Origin: Acidobacteriota bacterium
Lineage (GTDB): Bacteria > Acidobacteriota > Vicinamibacteria > Vicinamibacterales > 2-12-FULL-66-21
NCBI GenBank assembly: GCA_013694635.1
Contig: JACDCA010000579.1
Location: 1 to 11,713, forward strand
Length of the DNA stretch: 11,713 nucleotides
Direction: 5' to 3'
A program made the translations under genes and the position numbers. Each line of letters begins with the position of its first letter. Position 1 is the stretch's first letter. Below are positions 1 through 6,969 of this stretch, in pieces. A model generated the notes under the pieces. The model made no database searches. It had not been told where the DNA came from and saw nothing but the letters and a program-made list of their open reading frames with translations.

Positions 1-218
1 CGCGTGTCGAGCGTGTTGCTCGTCGGTTCGACGGGTACCGGCTGCGGCTCGGTCACCGGGGTCGGTGGCAACGGCGGGCGATTCGCGGCGCCGGAGCCCC
101 CGGGAGGCGGACCTGTCGGCTTCGCCAGCGGCGCCTTCTTCGCGCACGCGCTGACCGTCAGGGCAAGGATTGCCGCGCTCACTAATGCCGCGATTCGCAT
201 CGCTCGTAACCTCTGCAT
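1..218 (-). CDS. pal: Pal-like outer-membrane lipoprotein, N-terminus only (cut by left window edge)
   Basis: Only the first ~72 codons are inside the window; the 3' part lies beyond position 1. The protein begins MQRLRAMRIAALVSAAIL and runs into a lipobox-type end, VSAC, with Cys at about residue 25, followed by AKK. This is a lipoprotein signal peptide cleaved before a lipidated Cys. A Pro/Gly/Ala-rich tether follows, as in Pal before its OmpA-type peptidoglycan-binding domain, which cannot be seen here. The start at 218 has a purine-rich GAGAGAGA tract just upstream. A second ATG at 200 (MRIAALVS) would also give a good signal peptide and has AGAGG 9 nt upstream, so the start is uncertain. 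It sits 14 nt after tolB in the usual tolB-pal order, and the name rests mainly on that context plus the lipobox. Pal would anchor the outer membrane to peptidoglycan and bind TolB. Another lipoprotein in this slot is possible. Confidence 0.75.
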   Translation of the reverse strand, partial: MQRLRAMRIAALVSAAILALTVSACAKKAPLAKPTGPPPGGSGAANRPPLPPTPVTEPQPVPVEPTSNTLDT

Positions 219-232
219 CGTTTGTCTCTCTC

Positions 233-1594
233 TCAGTTTGACCAGTTGGGATACCGATTCTCACCCAGCGTCGTGATCTGCTTGCGGCCATTGCCGTCTC
301 GCGCGATGGTGAAGATCTGCGCCTTGCCGGCGCGCGTCGACACGAAGGCGAGGTGCCGTCCGTTCGGGGAGAACGCGGGGCTCTCGTTGCTGCCGATGCC
401 GTCGGTGACCGTTCTCGTGTTTCTCGTCGCGAACTCGTAGATCCGTATGTCGTAGCCGCCGCCCGACTGCGAGGCATAGGCGATCTCGTTGAAGGGAGCG
501 GGCGACCATGTCGGGCGATCGCACCACGACTCGTTGGTGATCTTCTGCTGGCCGGAGCCGTCGGCGTTCATGATCCAGATCTGCGGGCGGCCGGCCCGGT
601 TCGACGTGAACGCGATCTGGTTGCCGCTCGGCGCCCAGGTCGGCGTGACGTCGTTTTCCGGGTGGTTCGTCAGCCGCCGCATCCCGCTGCCATCACGATT
701 GACGACGTAGATTTCAGGGTTGCCGTCGCGGTTGGACATGAAGGCGAGCCTCTCCCCGTCAGGCGACCACGCCGGCAGGAAGTTCTGCTTCTCCGGTGTG
801 CCGTTGGCCGGCTTCGCGAGCGCGCGCCGGCCGGTCAGGTCAGCGACGAGGATGTCGGGGAAGCCCGAGCGATACGACGTGTACGCCATCGCCTTCGTGT
901 CTGGCGACCACGCCGGGGTGATATCGAGCGAGGGGGTTGCGGTGATCCGGCGCTGGTTCGCGCCATCGTAATCCGCGATGTAGATGTTCTGGATGTCACG
1001 TGAGTTGGCGGCCCCTTTGACACGCTCACCGTCACGGTCAGACGTGAACGCCAGCTTCGTCCGCGCGACGCCACGGAGCGCGCGCTGCTGCTGATGGATC
1101 TCGTCAGCAATCGTGTGCGCGAAGAAGCGCGGATTGGCCCCCGCGCCGCTGTATTCCTTCGCGAAGACCGATCGGCCGCTGGCCACTTCGATCAGCCGGA
1201 CCTGGACGACGACGTTGCCGCCGGTTCTGCGGATCGACCCGACGACGAGTCCGTCCACGCCGAGCTCCTTCCAGCGGTCGAGCGGAATCTGGTCAAGCGA
1301 TCCCGGTTGCGCGATGCTCGCGTAGGTGTCCCGCGGCACCAGATAAAACTCCCGTTCGAAATTGAGGTCGTCCCAGAGGACCTGGCCAACCAGTTTTCCC
1401 GTCGCGACATCCCCGCCGGCGAGGAAATCGGGCACGGCCAGTTTCGGCGGCAGACCCGGCGGGCCGACGATCGTCAGCCGCACCTCACCCTGGGACTGCG
1501 GTTGCGGCGGGGGAGTGGGCGGATTCTGCGCCGAGAGGGCGAGACCGGCGCCAAGCGCGAGCGTGAGGGCAAGTATTGTTTTCATCCTGATCAT
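233..1594 (-). CDS. tolB: TolB, periplasmic beta-propeller of the Tol-Pal system
   Basis: A 453-residue periplasmic protein, close to the usual TolB length. Residues 1-22 form a signal peptide (MIRMKTILALTLALGAGLA, then LSA before QNPP). Residues ~37-170 match the TolB N-terminal domain, followed by a six-bladed WD40-like/PD40 propeller to the C-terminus. Blade motifs repeat: PAWSPDTKAMAYTS (~227-240), PAWSPDGERLAFMSNRDG (~274-291), PTWAPSGNQIAFTSNRAG (~318-335), PTWSPAPFNEIAYAS (~361-375), PAFSPNGRHLAFVSTRAG (~406-423), and a closing NRYPNWSN strand. TolB cycles between Pal and the inner-membrane Tol proteins. The start at 1594 overlaps the stop of the upstream TonB-like gene by one base (TGATG), suggesting coupling. 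An ATG three codons later (1585) would leave the signal peptide intact and cannot be excluded. Pal follows 14 nt downstream. Confidence 0.96.
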   Translation of the reverse strand: MIRMKTILALTLALGAGLALSAQNPPTPPPQPQSQGEVRLTIVGPPGLPPKLAVPDFLAGGDVATGKLVGQVLWDDLNFEREFYLVPRDTYASIAQPGSLDQIPLDRWKELGVDGLVVGSIRRTGGNVVVQVRLIEVASGRSVFAKEYSGAGANPRFFAHTIADEIHQQQRALRGVARTKLAFTSDRDGERVKGAANSRDIQNIYIADYDGANQRRITATPSLDITPAWSPDTKAMAYTSYRSGFPDILVADLTGRRALAKPANGTPEKQNFLPAWSPDGERLAFMSNRDGNPEIYVVNRDGSGMRRLTNHPENDVTPTWAPSGNQIAFTSNRAGRPQIWIMNADGSGQQKITNESWCDRPTWSPAPFNEIAYASQSGGGYDIRIYEFATRNTRTVTDGIGSNESPAFSPNGRHLAFVSTRAGKAQIFTIARDGNGRKQITTLGENRYPNWSN

Positions 1595-2379
1595 CAGCGC
1601 AGATATTCGAACACCAGGTGGACGGTCAACGTACTCTCCGGGAACTCGCGCGGCAGTGGCGGGATCTGGCGCGTCGTCAACAGCGCGCGGGTCGACGACA
1701 TGTCGAGGAACTGCCCGCCGCTCTCTTCGACTTCGACGTTCGTGATCCGGCCGTCGCGTTGGATGACGAATTTCATGGTGACCTTGCCGGCGACTCCCTG
1801 GTTGCGCTGCCAGTTCTGCCGGATCATCTGGACCATCGTCTGCAGATAACCGGGGCAGCAGAAGTTCTGCACGTCCACGGTCGCACCGCCGGTCCCGCCG
1901 CCGCCGGTGCTCAGCCCGCCGAACGGCACCTGCGCGGTAGAACCCGTCTCGGCCTTTGCAGCTCCCGTCTTGATTTCCGCGCCCGTCGTCGGTTTACGCG
2001 ACGAGCTCTCGGCCGGCTTCTCGATCGGCTTCGGCGGCGTCTTCGGTGCGGGCTTTGCCGCCGGCTCGGGGGCCACCATCTCTGGCGCCTTCTGAGCGGG
2101 TGGTGGTTCGCGGCGCGGCCGTGCGTCGGGCGGCGCCACCTGCTGCACTGGCTTTGCCGACAGCGGCGTCATGCCGCCGGCATTCGGTCCTTCGGCGCCG
2201 CCGAGCGAAATCGTCATCACGTTTTCTTTTCGCGGCAGCTCCGCGGTCCAGAAACCCGGCGTCAGGATCAGCGTGCTCAGCAGGGCGCCGTGTGCGACAA
2301 GCGACACGATCACCATGCGGCTGAGGCCGTCGGCAACCTGCGCGCGCTGTTCGAGAATTTCGCTGACGGCTTCTCTCAT
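1594..2379 (-). CDS. TonB/TolA-like energy-transducing protein in the TolA position
   Basis: A 261-residue inner-membrane protein with the TonB/TolA plan. A short cytoplasmic N-terminus is followed by one hydrophobic segment (~22-41, VIVSLVAHGALLSTLILTPG). Residues ~75-135 are a periplasmic spacer rich in Pro, Ala and Lys, and ~155-166 are Gly-rich. The globular end (~170-261) is of TonB C-terminal type: VKMKF-like strand VTMKFVIQRDGRITNVEVEE (~200-219), then RALLTTRQIPPLP and a final LTVHLVFEYLR strand. It lies between tolR and tolB, where TolA is found in Proteobacteria, so it probably does TolA's job of carrying TolQ-TolR energy to TolB/Pal. The C-terminal fold looks like TonB rather than classical TolA domain III. 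Its ATG overlaps the tolR stop by 4 nt (ATGA). A Cys-Cys pair at 174-175 just before the C-terminal helix is unusual. A true TonB serving outer-membrane receptors is the alternative. Confidence 0.88.
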   Translation of the reverse strand: MREAVSEILEQRAQVADGLSRMVIVSLVAHGALLSTLILTPGFWTAELPRKENVMTISLGGAEGPNAGGMTPLSAKPVQQVAPPDARPRREPPPAQKAPEMVAPEPAAKPAPKTPPKPIEKPAESSSRKPTTGAEIKTGAAKAETGSTAQVPFGGLSTGGGGTGGATVDVQNFCCPGYLQTMVQMIRQNWQRNQGVAGKVTMKFVIQRDGRITNVEVEESGGQFLDMSSTRALLTTRQIPPLPREFPESTLTVHLVFEYLR

Positions 2380-2834
2380 TGTTTCGGGGGCTGCGTCGAG
2401 AACCCAACCTTTTCGACGCCCGCGTCCTTCAGCCGGTCGGTCACGGTGATGATGTCCTGCGCCGTGACCGTCGCGTCCATGCGGAGAAAGATCGACTTGT
2501 CCTCCCGCGTCAGCATCGTCTGGCGCACGCGTTCGGTCAACGCCTCGATGCCGATCTCGTCCTTCCCGAACTGGAGGCGCTTCGTCTTACCGAAGGTCGC
2601 GGGGATCGTCACGTAGATCGGCTCCAGCTTCAACGGGTCGGCCTTTGCCGACTGCGGCAGATTCACCGCGAGCCCCTGCTGCAGCATCGGCGCGGTCACC
2701 ATGAAGATGATCAGCAGCACGAGCATCACATCCACCAGCGGGACGACGTTGATCTCGGAAAGCGCCGATGACACGCGCGGCCCGCGCGAGCGCCGGTTGC
2801 TTCCGCCTGATTCCGGGCTGTGGATCTTCGGCAT
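2376..2834 (-). CDS. tolR: TolR/ExbD family proton-channel subunit
   Basis: A 152-residue single-pass membrane protein of the ExbD/TolR family, of normal length. After a basic cytoplasmic tail (RRSRGPR), the transmembrane segment ~30-50 contains the diagnostic INVVPLVDVMLVLLIIFMV. Asp35 is at the position of the essential proton-carrying Asp (Asp23 in E. coli TolR). It is followed by TAPMLQQGLAVNLPQS, the family's conserved exit from the membrane. The remainder (~60-152) is the periplasmic domain. With TolQ it forms the proton-driven motor. The gene lies downstream of tolQ, but across a 126-nt repeat-rich spacer rather than a tight junction. Its own ribosome site is weak (AAGGA only 1 nt from the ATG). 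Its stop overlaps the next start. The tolR name rather than exbD rests on the neighbouring tolQ, tolB and pal. Confidence 0.94.
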   Translation of the reverse strand: MPKIHSPESGGSNRRSRGPRVSSALSEINVVPLVDVMLVLLIIFMVTAPMLQQGLAVNLPQSAKADPLKLEPIYVTIPATFGKTKRLQFGKDEIGIEALTERVRQTMLTREDKSIFLRMDATVTAQDIITVTDRLKDAGVEKVGFSTQPPKQ

Positions 2835-2960
2835 GTCCTTAACAGGAGGTCAGGAGATGAGGAGAACTCGAATGTTTCTTCATGATTGCTCCCGGTCTCT
2901 GTCTTAACAATGATTGCTCCTGAACTCTTGATCTCCTGTTATCAACTCTCCTGATCTCCG
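2835..2960 (-). repeat. Repeat-rich tolQ-tolR spacer with multiple SD-like motifs and inverted repeats
   Basis: This spacer is odd for a tol operon, where tolQ and tolR normally sit close together. Read on the minus strand it is purine-rich and repeats CAGGAGA/GGAGCAATCAT. An exact 11-bp direct repeat (GGAGCAATCAT on the minus strand) lies at 2910-2920 and 2882-2892. A perfect 9-bp inverted pair, TAACAGGAG / CTCCTGTTA, lies at 2840-2848 and 2933-2941. An 11-nt inverted pair with one mismatch joins 2846-2856 to 2949-2959. The mRNA could therefore fold back on itself just ahead of the tolR start. A 14-codon frame, MKKHSSSPHLLTSC (2883 to 2839), starts 5 nt after one GGAG copy and ends 4 nt before tolR. 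Whether it is translated is unknown. The repeats are directly visible; a regulatory or mobile-repeat role is inference. Confidence 0.7.
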
Positions 2961-3728
2961 TTAGGTGAAGTTTCGCTCCGCGATGTTCAGGAACTCGAGC
3001 GAGAAATCGTCCATCTCGGCGGAGAAGTGCTTCACGCGGTTCGTGAAGTGGTTGTAGAAATACACCGCCGGAATCGCGGCGAACAGTCCCGCGGCTGTCG
3101 CGATCAGCGCGTGCGCGATGCCCGGCGCCACGACTGCGAGACTCGACGACCCGGCGACGCCGATCCGCTGGAAGGAATCCATGATTCCCCAGACGGTGCC
3201 GAACAATCCGATGAATGGCGTGATGCTCGCGGTGGTCGCCAGAAACGGGACGCGCCGTTCGAGCTTCGTCATCTCCACCGTCGTCGCACGCAGCAGCGCA
3301 CGGTCGACAGCATCGAGACTCTTGAGGGTAGGACGAGCCACAGTGGCCGGCGGCTTGTTTTCCGGGTTGCCGCCGCGCAGCTGCAGGTTCAATTCGGCGT
3401 AGCCCGCCTGGAACAGGCCCGCGAGCGGACTGTCGGGCAACGAGCGGCAGACGGCCTGCACTTCGGAGAACTTGCTGCTCTTGCGGAAGACGTCGAGAAA
3501 CGTCGCCGTATGGCGGCCGGCGCGCGAGAACTGCCAGAACTTGTAGAGGATGACGCCCCAGGAGACCGCGGAGAAAATCAGCAGCAGCACGAGCACCGCT
3601 TCCGCGATGATGCCGCCCTGCGTGAGGAGCTTGAAAAAATCGGTCTGAACGTCGTTCTGTGGGCCGGTCCCAGCCGGCTGCGCGCCCTGCGCTTGTAGCG
3701 CAAAGGCGTAGACATCTGGCGTGCGCAA
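2961..3728 (-). CDS. tolQ: TolQ/ExbB family proton-channel subunit
   Basis: A 255-residue polytopic inner-membrane protein of the TolQ/ExbB family. It has three hydrophobic segments at about 39-62 (GGIIAEAVLVLLLIFSAVSW), 162-183 (FLATTASITPFIGLFGTVWG) and 201-226 (APGIAHALIATAAGLFAAIP). A large cytoplasmic loop lies between the first two, which is the family's topology. The stretch TPFIGLFGTVWGIMDSF is the family signature, and Thr/Ala residues in the second and third segments line the proton path around TolR Asp35. The start is a TTG at 3728. It is chosen because a perfect GGAGG lies 6 nt upstream (3735-3739), and no in-frame ATG precedes the first membrane segment. It is the first gene of the tol operon and is transcribed divergently from recN. 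ExbB is the alternative name, but tolB and pal in the same operon favour TolQ. Confidence 0.94.
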   Translation of the reverse strand: MRTPDVYAFALQAQGAQPAGTGPQNDVQTDFFKLLTQGGIIAEAVLVLLLIFSAVSWGVILYKFWQFSRAGRHTATFLDVFRKSSKFSEVQAVCRSLPDSPLAGLFQAGYAELNLQLRGGNPENKPPATVARPTLKSLDAVDRALLRATTVEMTKLERRVPFLATTASITPFIGLFGTVWGIMDSFQRIGVAGSSSLAVVAPGIAHALIATAAGLFAAIPAVYFYNHFTNRVKHFSAEMDDFSLEFLNIAERNFT

Positions 3729-3734
3729 AAAAGA

Positions 3735-3739
3735 CCTCC
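3735..3739 (-). promoter_or_regulatory. Strong ribosome binding site that sets the tolQ TTG start
   Basis: GGAGG on the minus strand, followed by TCTTTT and then TTG. The 6-nt spacing is optimal, so this site fixes the non-ATG start of tolQ at 3728. Confidence 0.75.
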
Positions 3740-3855
3740 GCTCGAGATTGGGTGAAATTCTGTGAACTCCGCCTCAACCTGGTCTGCCGCGCCGCTGGGA
3801 CAGCGCCGGTGTGAGATGCCAGCGTAACACTGCCACTCATGGGCTGTCAAACATC

Positions 3856-3864
3856 TGATAAGAT
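3856..3864 (+). promoter_or_regulatory. Possible extended -10 promoter element for recN, in the 150-nt divergent tolQ/recN region
   Basis: TGATAAGAT reads as an extended -10 (TGn plus TAAGAT), 14 nt before the recN ATG. No convincing -35 lies 16-18 nt upstream, as is acceptable for extended -10 promoters, and the leader would be very short. The rest of the gap (3729-3878) contains a small hairpin (CGCTG-GGA-CAGCG, 3793-3805) and must also hold the tolQ promoter. I see no clear minus-strand hexamers. Confidence 0.3.
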
Positions 3865-3878
3865 GGCACTTCGGGTTC

Positions 3879-5531
3879 ATGCTCCGCTTCCTGCGCATCC
3901 AGCATCTTGCAGTCATCGACCGCCTCGAGCTGGAGTTCGGGCCCGGATTCACCGTCTTGACAGGGGAGACGGGTGCGGGCAAGAGCATTCTGGTCGGCGC
4001 CGTCGGCCTCCTGGTCGGAGGGCGCGCCTCGGCCGACCTCGTCCGTACGGGCGAGGACCTGGCCACCGTTGAAGCCATTTTCGAGACCGTCGACGGCCGC
4101 GAAATGGTCGCCCGCCGCGAGATCTCCGCACAAGGGCGGAGCCGCGCGTTCATCGACGGCGCTCTAGCGACCACCGCCGCGCTTCGCGAAGCCTGCGGCG
4201 GCCTCGTCGATCTGCACGGTCAGCACGACCACCAGGTCCTGCTCGATCCCGCAGCACACCTCGACCTCCTTGACGAATACGCATCGTTGACTGCCGCGCA
4301 CACCGCGTCCTCCGCGGCGTTCACTGAATGGCAGCGCATCCGCGCAGAACGCGACCGCCTGCTCTCATCCGAGCGCGAGAAGGCGGCGCGAGCGGAGTTC
4401 CTGTCGTTCCAGATCACGGAAATCGAACGCGTCGCGCCCGAGCCTTCCGAGGATGAAACACTCGCCGCTGCGCGCGTCGTGCTCGCCAACTCCGACAAAC
4501 TGCAGCGTCTCTGCGGCGACGCCTATAACGCGCTGTACGAAGGTGACACGGCTGCGCTGCCGGCTCTGAGCACGGTGTGGCGAAAGGTCACCGATCTTGC
4601 CGCACTCGATGCGCGGTTCCTGCCATACGCGGACGCCCGTGAGGCCGTGAAATCGCAGCTCGAGGATCTCGCGTTCTTCCTGCGCTCGTACGGGTCGGAG
4701 ATCGAGGCCTCTCCGGCGCGGCTTCAGGAGGTGGAGGACCGCCTGGCCACGCTCGAACGGCTGAAGAAGAAGCACGGACCGTCGCTGGCTGACGTCCGCG
4801 CCACGCTCGAGCGGTTGAGAAACGAATCGGCCGACCTCGAGAGCGCCTCGGCACGCGCCGCGGCGCTAGAGGGGGAGGTGTCGAGGGCACGCACGGGATT
4901 CATGAAGGCGGCTGCGTCTCTCTCGACCGCGAGACGCAATGCGGCCCCGGAGTTCTGCCGGACTCTCGAACGTGCCCTCGCGGATCTGGCGATGCCACGC
5001 ACGCGGTGCGACGTCCGCTTCTCGGATGCCGGGGATGAAGCGCAGTGGTCCGAGCGCGGCTTCGAGACGGCGGAGTTCTTCATCTCGCCGAATCCAGGCG
5101 AGGACGTGCGGCCGCTGGCGCGGATTGCCTCCGGCGGGGAGCTCTCCCGTGTCATGCTGGCCTTGAAGACCCTGGCCTCGATCGACGCGCCGGGGAAGAC
5201 GCTGATCTTCGACGAGGTCGACGCGGGCATAGGCGGGGCAGTGGCTGACGTCGTAGGGTGCCGCCTGCAGGCGCTCGCCGACCGCGTCCAGGTCCTCTGT
5301 ATCACCCATCTTCCCCAGATCGCCGCCTGCGGACGCAGCCATGTCAGAATCGCGAAGTCGATCCGCGGGGACCGCACGATCACGAAGGTCACCCGCGTGG
5401 AAGGGCCGGAGCGGGAGCAGGAGCTCGCCCGAATGATCGGCGGGACCAAGATCTCGGCCACCGTGATGGCGAGCGCCAGGGAAATGCTGCAGGCGCGTTC
5501 GCTGCGGCAAACGGGGCGAAAGCGAATATAA
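3879..5531 (+). CDS. recN: RecN, SMC-like DNA repair ATPase
   Basis: A 550-residue protein, full length for RecN, which acts at double-strand breaks in recombinational repair. The N-terminal half of the ATPase opens with MLRFLRIQHLAVIDRLELEF and has a Walker A, GETGAGKS, at 29-36. A Q-loop region DLHGQHDHQ follows at ~111-119, typical of RecN. Residues ~140-350 are the charged, coiled-coil-forming arms. The C-terminal ATPase half carries the ABC signature ASGGELSRVMLALK (417-430), Walker B TLIFDEVDAG with Asp445/Glu446, and a switch His477 in ITHLPQIA. All catalytic motifs are intact. The ATG has only a weak ribosome site (CGGG 3 nt upstream), but the N-terminus aligns with the family. It is first in a plus-strand run ahead of miaB, 74 nt downstream. 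No obvious LexA-type operator was recognised. Confidence 0.96.
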   Translation: MLRFLRIQHLAVIDRLELEFGPGFTVLTGETGAGKSILVGAVGLLVGGRASADLVRTGEDLATVEAIFETVDGREMVARREISAQGRSRAFIDGALATTAALREACGGLVDLHGQHDHQVLLDPAAHLDLLDEYASLTAAHTASSAAFTEWQRIRAERDRLLSSEREKAARAEFLSFQITEIERVAPEPSEDETLAAARVVLANSDKLQRLCGDAYNALYEGDTAALPALSTVWRKVTDLAALDARFLPYADAREAVKSQLEDLAFFLRSYGSEIEASPARLQEVEDRLATLERLKKKHGPSLADVRATLERLRNESADLESASARAAALEGEVSRARTGFMKAAASLSTARRNAAPEFCRTLERALADLAMPRTRCDVRFSDAGDEAQWSERGFETAEFFISPNPGEDVRPLARIASGGELSRVMLALKTLASIDAPGKTLIFDEVDAGIGGAVADVVGCRLQALADRVQVLCITHLPQIAACGRSHVRIAKSIRGDRTITKVTRVEGPEREQELARMIGGTKISATVMASAREMLQARSLRQTGRKRI

Positions 5532-5550
5532 CACGAAAGCGAAAGCGAAA
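5517..5550 (+). repeat. Short CGAAAG tandem across the recN stop
   Basis: CGAAAGCGAA at 5517-5526 and CGAAAGCGAAAGCGAAA at 5534-5550 are imperfect hexamer repeats that straddle the end of recN (RKRI-stop) and enter the recN-miaB gap. The tract resembles a simple slippage repeat. No function is evident. Confidence 0.5.
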
Positions 5551-5605
5551 CCGGCCACAGAGCAATACGGACAACTGCAGAAGGACGACAGGACCATTCG
5601 ACACC

Positions 5606-6967
5606 GTGGCAAAGAAATACCTGATCGAAACGTACGGCTGCCAGATGAACATCCATGACTCCGAACGGATGGCGGGGCTGCTGGAGCAGGCTGGTTACGA
5701 GTCGACTGCCGACGATATGGATGCGGATGTCATCGTCATCAACACCTGCAGCGTGCGGGAGAAGGCTGAGGAGAAACTCTTCACGCGCCTCGGCGAAATC
5801 CAGCATCGCGGTATCAAATCGGGCAGCCGGCCCGTCGTCGCGGTCACCGGGTGTGTGGCGCAGCAGGAAGGGTCCAGGATTCTGCAGCGGTCATCCGCCG
5901 TTGACGTCGTCATCGGCACGCAGAACATCAAGCGACTCCCGATGCTGGTCGACGACGCCGTTCAACACCACTCCACGACGTCGCGGCGCGGAGCGGTGCT
6001 CGAGCTCGATCCGCTCGAAGACGTCTCGTTCCCGCTGGGCATCGCGAAACGGCACGATCCGCACAAGGCATTCGTCACCATCATCGAGGGATGCAACGAG
6101 TTCTGTGCCTTCTGCGTAGTCCCGTACACACGGGGCAAGGAGCGGATGCGCGGGGCCGCCGAGATCGTCGGTGACGCAGAGAACGCCGTCGCGGATGGCG
6201 CGAAAGAGATCCAACTCCTCGGACAGATCGTCAATCATTACAAGGCGCCGGACGATCCGTCGTGCGATTTCGCGGCTCTACTCGAACGGCTGGATGCGAT
6301 CGAGGGGCTCCAACGCATCCGTTTTGCGAGTCCGCATCCGCGGCATGTCACGCCACGGATGATCGATTCGATGCGCAGGTTGCCGAAGGTCTGCCGACAC
6401 CTCCATCTGCCGGTCCAGTCGGGGTCCACCTCGACACTCCGTGCCATGCGCCGGCGTCACACCCGCGCCGAATACCTCGAGCTCGTGGCGCGGCTGCGGG
6501 AGGCCATGCCGGACATCGCGCTGTCGACCGATATCATCGTTGGGTTCCCCGGGGAGACGCCGGCGGACTTCGAGGAAACGTTGTCGCTTGCGGAGGCGGT
6601 GCGGTACCACAGCATGTTCTCGTTCAAGTACTCGCCGCGTCCCAACACGCTGGCGCTGAAGCGCATGTTTGACGATGTGTCGGAAGAAGAGAAGACGCGC
6701 CGGATCGTGGAGCTTCAGGCGCTGCAGAAGCGGATCCAGGGGGAGTTATTCGCCGCGTCCATCGGGCGCGTTGAACCGGTGCTGATCGATTCCAGGAGCC
6801 GGCGCCGCGAATGGGAGCTCTCCGGCCGGACGTCGGGAAACACGGTCGTCAACCTGTCAGGGGATCCGGTGTGGATCGGCCAGGTATTGCCGGTACGGAT
6901 TACGGAAGCAAACCCGAACAGCCTTCGCGGTGAAGCGGTCACGGCGTTCATGAAAGCTGAGATCTGA
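5606..6967 (+). CDS. miaB: MiaB, tRNA-2-methylthio-N6-dimethylallyladenosine synthase
   Basis: A 453-residue radical-SAM methylthiotransferase that converts i6A37 to ms2i6A37 in tRNAs reading UNN codons. The N-terminal domain supplies the three cysteines for the auxiliary 4Fe-4S cluster: Cys12 (ETYGCQMN), Cys48 (INTCSVREKA) and Cys83 (VTGCVAQQ). The radical-SAM motif is EGCNEFCAFCVVPYTRG, with Cys163, 167 and 170. The core continues through HLHLPVQSGS (~265-274) and STDIIVGFPGET (~307-318), and a TRAM-type RNA-binding domain ends the protein (~383-448). The frame is open well upstream into recN. I place the start at GTG 5606 (MAKKYLIETYGCQMN) because it matches the family's N-terminus; an AGGA lies 12 nt upstream, longer than ideal spacing. 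The usual LLGQNVNSY motif reads LLGQIVNHY, with Ile208 where Asn is common. MiaB rather than MtaB/RimO is favoured by CVVPYTRG and length. Confidence 0.94.
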   Translation: MAKKYLIETYGCQMNIHDSERMAGLLEQAGYESTADDMDADVIVINTCSVREKAEEKLFTRLGEIQHRGIKSGSRPVVAVTGCVAQQEGSRILQRSSAVDVVIGTQNIKRLPMLVDDAVQHHSTTSRRGAVLELDPLEDVSFPLGIAKRHDPHKAFVTIIEGCNEFCAFCVVPYTRGKERMRGAAEIVGDAENAVADGAKEIQLLGQIVNHYKAPDDPSCDFAALLERLDAIEGLQRIRFASPHPRHVTPRMIDSMRRLPKVCRHLHLPVQSGSTSTLRAMRRRHTRAEYLELVARLREAMPDIALSTDIIVGFPGETPADFEETLSLAEAVRYHSMFSFKYSPRPNTLALKRMFDDVSEEEKTRRIVELQALQKRIQGELFAASIGRVEPVLIDSRSRRREWELSGRTSGNTVVNLSGDPVWIGQVLPVRITEANPNSLRGEAVTAFMKAEI

Positions 6968-6969
6968 TC

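Noticed and set aside
988..1008. CACGTG core inside tolB as a parS site
   Set aside because: Only the central hexamer agrees; the flanks (GATGT / AGTTG) match the TGTTT / AAACA arms at few positions.
1618..2616. 332-codon plus-strand frame opposite the TonB-like gene and tolR
   Set aside because: Arg/His/Leu-rich antisense artefact of GC-rich coding DNA.
2839..3840. 333-codon minus-strand frame overlapping tolQ
   Set aside because: Shadow of tolQ in another frame; tolQ has clear membrane segments and family motifs. Only its last 14 codons, lying in the spacer, are considered separately.
5258..5605. Upstream extension of miaB into recN
   Set aside because: The frame is open, but these residues are Arg/Pro-rich shadow sequence of recN; the MiaB family begins at KKYLIETYGCQMN.
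4724..5806. 360-codon minus-strand frame opposite recN and miaB
   Set aside because: Antisense shadow with low-complexity Ser/Arg/Ala composition and no recognisable domain; both sense genes are certain.
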